Below, piece by piece: positions 21,811 to 29,775 of a stretch of 29,775 bases of DNA; within the stretch, counting starts at the first letter, position 1; the number at the start of each line of letters is the position of its first letter. Both the position numbers and the translations under genes were made by a program. The notes under the pieces are model-generated. The model had not been told where the DNA came from. It did not search any database and saw nothing but the letters and a program-made list of their open reading frames with translations. The stretch covers positions 1-29,775 of the forward strand of contig JANBPK010001305.1 in assembly GCA_027579435.1 (NCBI GenBank). Reading direction: 5' to 3'. This DNA comes from Candolleomyces eurysporus (Eukaryota; Basidiomycota; Agaricomycetes; Agaricales; Psathyrellaceae).

Positions 21811-22736
21811 AAAAGAAAGTTACATTTCAAACTAACTAAGACAAGTATATATATGTTTTAACAGCAACTCTACCAGAACATTACAGTGGCTCAAAGAAGA
21901 CAAAGGAATTGAATGGAATGTAATAGAAGATTGGAGAAAGAAGGAGCAGAGTATAGAAGGCAAATGTGGCTTTGAGTGGGATCCAGAACCGGTGAGCACT
22001 TCCATCAGTGACTGATCTGTGTCCATGGAACCAATCGAGGTTCCTGTGCTTGGACAAGAAGCTAGTGTCTGTTGGTCTATCTGTAATGTTCTAGAAAACA
22101 TTCAACTGGTCCATTTGGAAAGTAATAATACATTGAAAGAGATTGAAATGTTTTTTTNACTTAAGTAGGCTTATGAAATGAAATATATATGTGGTTTTGT
22201 AACAACATAAGAAAAAGATAAAGCTGAAAGCGAATTTCTATATTACTGTGACAGACTTAACCATGAAGGCAAGTTTGCTATGGATTAAGTCAGTAAGGAA
22301 GGTCCAGAGGAGAAGTATATGTAACAGAATGATGCTGAGGCAGATGTACTTGTTGTTGAGCGTCCACTGTGTTCTCAGACTGAGCATATGCGGGGCAGGG
22401 AGTTGAGGGTTGTCTGTCAGGCACCCAGTACAAGTAGACAAGGATTGATTCTTGAGAACAAGCTAAGGAACTACAATACAGCTTAGCTCAGTATTTATAC
22501 TACTTGTACAGGTTGGGCTAGTCCAGGCTAGCTCAACTTTTATGACCAGCATTGATGCTTCTACTGTTTCTACTTGATAGCTATCAGGTTCCATTGATAA
22601 GTACCAACTACCAATGGTGAAAGCAAGCCAAAGGGCAATGGGTGAAGGGCAAAAACAGGGCATAGGGGAAAGTGCATAGGGTGTCCTTGGGCTAAGGGTC
22701 AAGGCTGGGGCAAAGGGGAAGATGACATGCTACTAC
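21811..22736. other. AT-rich DNA, no gene seen
   Basis: Short frames only, with no family motif. An N lies near 22157. Confidence 0.45.
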
Positions 22737-23008
22737 CACTGTGGTTTTTGATGTGTTTGTTCAAAGAGCACATTTTAAGCAAACCAAATTCAAGGGTTGA
22801 CTTTGTCTACAATCTGCAATACAAATGTTCAAGCTAGGCAAATTCAAATTTGCATTGCATGTGTCTGGCCTCCCTCTGCCACCACTAAAACTTTGCTCAA
22901 TATGTGTCCAATGTAGGCACATTAAATGCAAACTGTGAAAAAATGCATTCCTTGCACCTGATTTGCTTAAGATGTGCTTATTGAACAAACACATCAAAAA
23001 CCACAGTG
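22737..23008 (-). mobile_element. MITE copy C, 272 bp
   Basis: Best-preserved termini: starts CACTGTGGTTTTTGATGTGT and ends CCACAGTG. The inverted repeats extend to about 45 bp. The flanks TAC and TAA differ by one base, suggesting a mutated 3-bp duplication. Confidence 0.92.
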
Positions 23009-23484
23009 TAAGGAGATAAGTCCAAGAGAGTCCAAAGCAAATACCAGCAAATAACGGGAAAAAAAGATACCCTAGGGGTTATTATATAACCTCCAATTTT
23101 TGGCTTACTCCTGAGCACACAGACATTTCCATGTCTTTTGATACACCAGTCAGTCTACACTCAATTTACCTTTCCACTTTGGCCAATGGAGCAACATCCC
23201 ACTATTAAGAGCACAGCATCTAGAACTTAACCATTTTCATCACTGCTCTTGTATGCACTTTGGGTGATTTAGCAAAGCCATGGTCAGCCAAAGCTGGGTC
23301 CAGATTGAAAGAGTCTATACTTAAGACATACTGGAATTTGCTCTCTTACCTTGTCCACATTCTCTTATATCCCTTCTTTGAACCTCTCAGCTCATATTTA
23401 TTGCACTTGAACCCTGACACAATGTACAGCACAAGTAGTTCAACAGCAAACAACAAGACCAGTGATGTGCAGGTAGCAAACTAG
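23009..23484. other. No gene seen
   Basis: Contains a 74-codon plus frame (23260-23484) without motifs, directly abutting repeat R1. Confidence 0.4.
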
Positions 23485-24180
23485 GGCTTGCTAACCAACA
23501 AACTATAGAACTCAAACACACACACACAACCACAACAACACAACACACCAAATACCTTTGTGAAGATAAAGGTGGGCAAGGGGTATAGGTAAAAGCTCTA
23601 AGTCTAGTTGACAGAGGCTTCTAGAACTCTTCTTGTACAATTGCAAGTTCAAGGGGGAGCTAAGACTCAACCAGCAACAATAGAAATGCTTCACAAAGTG
23701 ACTTCACTAACACATGGTAAGGTTTGAGATACAGCAGATAACTTTGCAAACAGAGGGACACAGCCTCAAGCAACTTTAACGCAAGAACAATTTGATAAAA
23801 CACAAGTGATACGACTCTGATTGACATTGCGAACTTAAACACTCTTTTCTCAATAACAGATGGCTCTTGTAGATTCCTGGGAACACGGTCCTGACATAAA
23901 ATACAAATGCTAGCTACCTGCTAATGCTATAATAGATAAAACAGAGACATATATATATGTAATTATTGTTTGGCAAACAGACAGGGAAACAAACAGACAA
24001 CAGAGACAGAGAGAGATAAGAAACGCAATCACATGAGAGTATCAAAGGCTGAGAGTTGAGTCTTGAACTTTAGGACCCAGCCCAGGCTCTTTGTGAACCT
24101 GTTCTGGACATGGCTGTTGTTGAGTCCACATGGATATTCACTGAGAATTGCTCCTGGAGAGCACGCTCTTCTGTTTGCAA
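23485..24180 (-). repeat. Dispersed repeat R, copy 1
   Basis: Read on the minus strand, it shares long blocks with 26215-26580 and 28130-28728. Shared blocks include GACTCAACTCTCAGCC, TTTGCCAAACAATAATTA, CAGGTAGCTAGCATTTGTAT and CAGGAATCTACAAGAGCC with copy 2, and GACTTAGAGCTTTT and ACCCTTGCCCAC with copy 3. A GT-rich microsatellite lies near 23517-23545. No coding frame is conserved. LTR or untranslated element sequence is possible. Confidence 0.75.
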
Positions 24181-24468
24181 CCCTAATCCAACAAATTGAT
24201 CCAAACTTTGGGTGCTTGGCTCTACCAAGCCATACTTCTTCACTACTCTGCTGACTCTCTCTTTCTCTTGGCTATGGACAGGCTGACTGAGCTTTGGGTT
24301 GATGACCCCATACGCTTCAGTAATACTTTCCATTTTCTGTACAGGTTTGCAAACTCTGGACAGTTCTCTGAATCTAATCAACTAACGCTAATACCTTCCA
24401 AAGATGGTAAGGTCAGCACTTATTGACTTGACGGATTGACAATCATGTTCTCAAAGCCCTCGGCTGCT

Positions 24469-24640
24469 TCATGAAGACTTCCGCTTAGCCATGTCAGGGC
24501 GAATTCCCTTGTAGTATGCATATCTCCCTGTGATATCATCCCTTGCCAGGTCAGGCATATCAGGTAGCTTCAATTCTGGTTGTAGTTGTTTCAGATACGT
24601 TCATGAGGCCTTCGTGTACTTAAAGTACCATTGTTGAACT
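24469..24640 (-). pseudogene. Unidentified coding remnant
   Basis: A minus-strand frame reads KQLQPELKLPDMPDLARDD and then ITGRYAYYKGIRPDMAKRK before a TGA. It is charged, non-repetitive and protein-like, and one upstream in-frame TGA precedes it. I do not recognise the family. It could belong to the neighbouring mobile element. Confidence 0.35.
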
Positions 24641-24809
24641 GTCTTACTTGTCTTTCTTATTGCTGCTTGGGAGCCAGCTTAGTTGGCAGTCAGGGAAAAC
24701 TCCAACTCTACAGTTTCTAACTTCACAAAGATCTTTTATGTACACAAGTTGTTTCACAAACATTAAGAACAAGTTTGCAAATTTTATAGGGTGTTCGCGC
24801 AATCGGCGC

Positions 24810-24836
24810 ATCACCGGTTGCAACCAGTGGCGTGAT
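24810..24836. repeat. GC-rich hairpin
   Basis: ATCAC (24810) and GTGAT (to 24836) flank the perfect palindrome GGTTGCAACC (24816-24825). It lies in a GC-rich island within AT-rich DNA. Confidence 0.6.
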
Positions 24837-24910
24837 CAGTCTATCTGTTAAGTTAGATTCATTTTGGGTACAATTTAATAGTTGAATAATTGATACTACT
24901 ACATTTTGAG

Positions 24911-26120
24911 CTATCCCTGACCTTCTGATGCGGTTACAGAAGTATATCAATGAAGGAATACATCAGAAAGATATTCCAGAGCATATCAGGAAGGACTGAT
25001 TGTAAGGTATGTGTTGCATTTCTGATTCTCACTGCGGTTTTTTATGTGTTTGTTCAATGAGCACATCTTAAGCAAATCAGGTGCAAGGAATGCATTTGTT
25101 TATGGTTTGTGTTTAATGTGCCTACATTGGACACATATTGAGCAATGTTTTAGTGGTAGCAGGAGGTCAGACACATGCAATGCAAATTTGAATTTGCCTA
25201 GCTTGAACATTTGTATTGCAAACTTGTAGACAAAGTCAACCCTTGCATTTGGTTTGCTTAAAATGTGCTCTCTGAACAAACACATCAAAAACCACAGTGT
25301 CTAGTTTGACATGGAAAGTTTCATTACTCTCTTACAGCTTATTGTCTGTCAAGAATTTCATGAAGAAATTCAACATCAAGTCAATGAAGCACAGTGGCTT
25401 ATCCAATTTTGAGAAGGGTGTGGCCATTTTTAGAGTTGTTGAGCATGACCCACTTGGACAATATGGTTGTAGGTTGGTCAAGGAGAAGCTGCCACTAAAC
25501 GTAACCAATGTTTCTTGGTGCGTTGATGCTCATGCTCCATTCTTGGTACTGACTGACAAGATGTAGTGATTTTGCCATGGCATTTTTAAAGGCCAAGAAT
25601 CCTGATGTCATTGCAAGTTGTCACCCTTCCACCTGCAAGCAACACAAGCATGGTATCTCCTCTTCTGGACCAAATGAAGAGTGGTGTCTGGAAAGATATG
25701 AAAAGATTCTCCTGTCAATGGGAATTGCAATTTATGGGATCATTGACAAGTTCAGCCACATGGAACTTGCCCTCTATGCAGTTCCTGATGCAAGGAACAG
25801 TGATGTCCCAGTTGCCATTTATCTTAGAGTGGTTAAGCAGCAGGGAGGTATGTCATTCATTTTCGTAGCTGATGTTCTTGTGCTCACTTCCTTCATTGCA
25901 TTAGGAATACCATTGTCAACAACAAGTGATAAGGGATCTGAGCTCATTTCACTTGTTCAAGAGCTTTGGAAGACATACCAACCCTACATCACTGAAGCAG
26001 ATGTTCCGTCTCATTCAGTGGTCAAGTTGCCTCAGAACATTACCAGGGAGTGTGGCTGGCATCGAAGAAGTTGGCCAACCTGCTCCACTTCTATTGAAAA
26101 GGTCAGTTTGAGGCTGGATA
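24911..26120 (+). pseudogene. Integrase-core domain protein, decayed
   Basis: Member of the Agaricomycete family with a retroviral-type integrase fold (DDE). The N-terminal exon (24911-25001) has LLMRLQKYINEGIHQKDIPE. It is followed by an intron (25002-25337) that is 63 nt once MITE E is removed. Exon 2 starts at 25338 (KKFNIKSMKHSGL, then EHDPLGQYGCRLVKEKLPL) and hits a TAG at 25564. The continuation is in another frame from 25577: GPNEEWCLERYEKILLSMGI, then GIIDKFSHMELALYAVP, then TTSDKGSE. The first catalytic Asp appears replaced (WCLER), while the TSDKG Asp is kept. An in-frame TGA precedes the donor. The frameshift and stops make it non-functional; the C-terminal boundary is unclear. Confidence 0.7.
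25030..25299 (+). mobile_element. MITE copy E, 270 bp
   Basis: Same family as copies A-D. Perfect TCT duplication (25027-25029, 25300-25302). It is located inside the intron of the integrase-domain gene; without it the intron has a normal length. Confidence 0.93.
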
Positions 26121-26214
26121 TCCTCCCAATGATGATTTCCATGCATAAGTCTTTCTATCTTTTGGCTTGTTCACTTAAAGATTCACATTTATTATTCTAG
26201 GGCTCTGTCTTGCT

Positions 26215-26580
26215 GACTCTGGGCATCCATTGTCCAGGAACAGCTCAATGGGCTGCATTCTAAAGTTTGAGACTCAACTCTCAGCCTTTGATACCCTCAT
26301 GTGATTGTGTTTCTTATCTCTCTCAGTCTCTGTCATCTGTCTGTTTCTTTGTCTGTTTGCCAAACAATAATTATATATATATACATCTCTGTTTTATCTA
26401 TTATAATATAAGCAGGTAGCTAGCATTTGTATTTTGTGCCAGGACCATGTTCCCAGGAATCTACAAGAGCCATCTGTTATCAAGAGAAAAGTGTTTAAGT
26501 TTGTGAAGTCAAATCAGAGTTGTGTCACTTGCATTTTATTGAATCATTCTTGCATTGAAGTGATTGAGAACAGTGATACA
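26215..26580 (+). repeat. Dispersed repeat R, copy 2 (truncated)
   Basis: Inverted relative to copy 1 and very similar over about 300 bp, from TTCTAAAGTTTGAGACTC to about 26575, where similarity stops. With copy 1 it brackets the integrase gene. Confidence 0.8.
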
Positions 26581-28129
26581 ATCATGTTCGCTTTTTCACA
26601 AATAAGTACCAGTTTTATTGAATAACAAGTCCATAATTCAATACACAGTCATGTCTATTTAACCTCTGTGCTATGAAACCCTGCCAGTACTAAGATAACT
26701 CACATGGTGCAAAGGATAATGAAAGAGTACATTACTCTTGGGTTCACGAGAGTTGGAGTCTACTTGAGGACTGCCAACTTAGAGGCATGCCTGCCATATG
26801 CCCAAGATTAGGGTTCAGTANNNTGGCCAGTTGGCGCCGCTTCAGATCAAACAGCCTAATCTGCAGCTGAGCGACTCAATTTCACTACCAGATGATAGAG
26901 GAGGTTTCCTAGGCACTAAAGGTACCTGACCTCTTGTGCAGCCTCACATTAATCAAGTGTATTCAGTGCTAGAGCAGTGGGGATGAGTCTTTAAGCATCC
27001 AAAGAGATGTGTGGCAAGGTTTCAGCACCTTGAACGGCATGATGGCCAACATGGCACAAGAAAGGAGCCCAAAGCACTTTGAAAGGAAGGTCATTCATGG
27101 AAAGAGATAACCTAGAAAGCAGTCACCAGGGGATTTGCCAAGATAATACCATTCAATTGACAGAGGTCTGACTCCTCCTCATGTGGCTCGGGTAAAGCCA
27201 TACCAAGGCGGCAGTTGGTATAACTGTAGACTGACCACCCTCAATTGGCCTTGGCATCCCATTTGGCAAACCAAAAAAGGCAAAAAGAATCTATTAATAG
27301 TCACAGTGTGAGCGCAAAAGTGGCACAGTGGCACCCTGGCATATCCAATACTCTCTTTTATCTCTTTTTCTCTCTCTCTAGCTGGGGCCTGGACTCTTTT
27401 ATTTATAAATCTCATGTACATCTATTTACCAAGCTCTGGTGATTATGTGGCTCCAGATAGTATATATATATAACAGACTCTCATAGCATAGTTTCCCCAG
27501 AGAATTACTGTTGTTTTATTTGTGTTACTTTGCATTTGCAATTGACTGGATTTGTGACTTCTATCTCACATAGCATGATATTAAGTCAAAGGAAAGATTA
27601 AAGCTATAAAGATACAACCTTTATTGGTTGACTGCATGACAATTGAGTACCCTCAATTACTTGGAATCAGTGTGCACAAGAGAGAGAATTTGTCTATTCT
27701 TAGTACTTTACAATACCCCCATACCCACACCCTTGATTTCGATGCAATGTGACTACAAAAGATTTATACATACTACTTATCTTGCATGGCTCAACTTTGA
27801 GTTGGTGTTAGGTGTAGAGTTGTGTGTGTGTTATTTGTCTTGCTATTCTTGATCTCTTCACTGTGAACTGATGCAGAATGAAGATGAAGACCAAGGGACA
27901 GCTTTGGAGTCTGGGATAGGTATCAGTGTTGCAAACCGATCTTGGTAAAGAGAAACATATGGAGTGCAAAAAANTACAGAGTGCTTAGAGGTGAGGCAGT
28001 AGCACAATGAAAGCTTGGGAGTGGTGCCCAGTGAACCAGATAGACAGAAGAAGCACCAGGAGCAAAAGTACCCACCTCCAAACCTATTTCAAACTATCTA
28101 AAAATGTGGAGATGATAACTTGCCACTAT
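26581..28129. other. Repeat-derived DNA, no supported gene
   Basis: Short frames only. Ns lie at 26821-26823 and near 27974. A pyrimidine tract (about 27350-27380) and a TA-rich run (about 27460-27470) are present. Confidence 0.45.
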
Positions 28130-28728
28130 TGGCAGCGATTCTAATGAGTCTCAGAGCAAGTCTAGAAGACTCAAGACCTTGTTCTAGAGTCCAGATACCC
28201 TCATGCAATTATCTATTTTTGGACTTGTTGGTTTCATGTATTTATGCTTTTGTTTGCCTTTTGTGTGTTTGCCAAACTTACCTACAGTATTTAATCTTGG
28301 ACTTTAAGTAACTGAATCTATATAGTGGATAGCTATTGTTGTATTTTGCATTTAGGTCCATGTTACCCACTGAATCCACAAGAGCCTTTCTGTTATTTTT
28401 TGTGTGTTTAAGTTTAGAAGTTGTTCAGAGGCCATGTCCTCAGGACCATGTTCTCACTTCTGAAGTTGAAGTTGTTTATTGTCGAGTCTGTTGCCTGTGA
28501 TGTTTAGCTTCTGAAGCAATAATATTGAACCTGGTTGAGCCTTAACTCCTCCTTCAAACTTGCAATTGCAAAGTTTATGTTTCAAAGCCTTAGTTCAGCA
28601 AGACTTAGAGCTTTTCACTATACCCTTGCCCACTGATTATCTTCCAAAGATACTTGGCATGTTGTTTTGTGTGTGTGTTGATGTTAGAGTTTGGTTCTTT
28701 GTCTTGTTGGTGTTTTGTGCCCTAGACC
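28130..28728 (+). repeat. Dispersed repeat R, copy 3 (diverged)
   Basis: Same strand as copy 2 but more diverged. It aligns best with the outer part of copy 1: CTGGTTGAG-CTTA-CTCC, AACTTGCAATTG, GACTTAGAGCTTTT, CCTTGCCCAC, a GT run and CCCTAG near the right end. Confidence 0.65.
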
Positions 28729-28734
28729 ACAACC

Positions 28735-29112
28735 ATGCACATTAGCACAATCCTCTTGGGTGCTCCTCTGACACTGGGAGCCTCACCCCCCTCATTCTCC
28801 ACAAAGACTTCAGCAACAGGACAACCTTCTCCACTCAATTCTATCATCTTTGCCTGCACAATGATGACCCTGATCCTTTGTACATTGGGTAGTGTTTATG
28901 GCCTCAAATCAGCACAGATTAACTCAGCTGTGCATCACTTGCAACCAAGATCTGTGCACACCTGTAACAGCAATGCAAAGACAGAGTCAGAGCTTCACAT
29001 ATTATTTGAGTGTGTTGGCTTGGACAACTTGGTTGTGAGGCAGCAGTCTTTGTTTTCTATGGTTGAGGGTCTGTTGCAGTTGATCACTGTTGATGTCTGG
29101 ACAAACCTTTGA
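28735..29112 (+). pseudogene. Possible retroelement C-terminal remnant
   Basis: A 125-codon frame whose second half reads HTCNSNAKTESELHILFEC followed by LVVRQQSLF. This resembles the C-x2-C-x(n)-H-x4-C finger after non-LTR reverse transcriptases, with one Cys replaced by Ser. The first half has no motif. Weak: it may be a chance frame. Confidence 0.25.
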
Positions 29113-29775
29113 CTGCTGTTCACTATTTCTTGGAGCATGACATGCTTGCTCCAGCATTTGCAGAATCTGTTTATGACATATTTCCTTTGTTCCTGCTATG
29201 AGTAGAATTATCATTGATAGTTGTAGCATTGTGCTATACAAACAACTGCCACATCATAACACAATATTCTACTGTAGTACTCCAATGGTCAAGGGGGAAG
29301 AACCACACCAGAGATGAGAGGCTGACAGATGTGGCATTGTTAACCCTGCAATCAAATCTGGTGTTTTGCAACTCAGAGTTAGCTGAGAAGGTGTGGAAAC
29401 TGACTGTTCTTTATTATGATCTGTGCTGTTACTATGATATGACATAATGTACAATTTTTGATCACAACATAGATGGAAAATTTCCAGATCTACAGAATGC
29501 AGCAAGCAACAAGGATTTATTCAATTGAAGATAGGTATGCTCCTTGAAAAATGGCTTGCACTAGTTTAAGAGGACTATAATACTGTAAAAGAGTATGCCA
29601 TAAATGAACTAAACCTGTCAGTCTAATGTGTTTTTTTGTTTACAAAGCAGATATATCTTACTGTATTGTGCAAAGATCTGCACCAATCCTTTAGCTTGGT
29701 TCTGAAAAAAGTATAAATATATTTTTCTCAGTTGGTTGTCAATAGAACTTACTTGTATGATCAGTTTGTTTGCTT
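29113..29775. other. AT-rich DNA to the window end, no gene seen
   Basis: Short frames without motifs on both strands. Confidence 0.45.

Larger units (their letters stand above)
24181..24910. other. Interval between repeat R1 and the integrase gene
   Basis: Holds the unidentified coding remnant at 24469-24640 (minus) and a GC-rich hairpin at 24810-24836. Nothing else is recognised. Confidence 0.4.

Noticed and set aside
17606..25299. A small open frame (MCLFNEHILSK...) present across several MITE copies
   Set aside because: It overlaps the inverted repeats, is broken in copy B, and is explained by recent shared ancestry of a non-coding element.
1..29775. CRISPR arrays, rRNA, prokaryotic operons or phage
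   Set aside because: No spaced direct repeats and no rRNA-like sequence; gene structure is eukaryotic throughout.

Overview
This is genomic DNA of a filamentous basidiomycete, most likely an Agaricomycete. The supporting evidence is the dense pattern of 50-67 nt GT-AG introns, the protein families present (fungal type-3 copper tyrosinase, DUF1996 secreted protein, a DUF6593-like protein, a fungal alpha-kinase with a Cys-rich N-terminus, an integrase-domain element) and the absence of operons. Genes were modelled by hand by joining exons whose phases agree; the two best models close exactly in frame (677 and 356 codons).

The left part (1 to about 13.5 kb) is gene-bearing, with few recognisable transposons. 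In order it holds: a degraded minus-strand gene running off the left edge (1-1063); a complete 15-exon tyrosinase gene (4399 down to 1550) with a TATA box and a duplicated upstream block; a 2.4 kb spacer; a complete 9-exon DUF1996 gene (8280 down to 6777) with a 5-nt microexon; a second degraded locus related to the first (about 9200-10700); a spacer rich in inverted repeats; and an intronless DUF6593-like gene (12765-13472).

The right part (13.5 kb to the end) is AT-richer and is essentially a transposon graveyard. Its main feature is a minus-strand alpha-kinase pseudogene (19377 down to about 14703). Four different insertions sit inside its exons: a 452-bp LTR-like element, two copies of a roughly 270-bp CACTG-ended MITE, and a complete 1,611-bp Tc1/mariner element. 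Removing each one together with one target-site copy rejoins the reading frame, so the insertion boundaries are well supported. Three more copies of the same MITE follow; one sits in an intron of a decayed integrase-domain gene (24911-26120). That gene lies between inverted copies of a dispersed repeat, which has a third copy near 28.1-28.7 kb. The last 3 kb hold only weak coding remnants.

The three intact genes are independent transcription units: tyrosinase makes quinones for melanin, DUF1996 is a secreted protein of unknown role, and the DUF6593-like protein is uncharacterised. No pathway cluster is evident.
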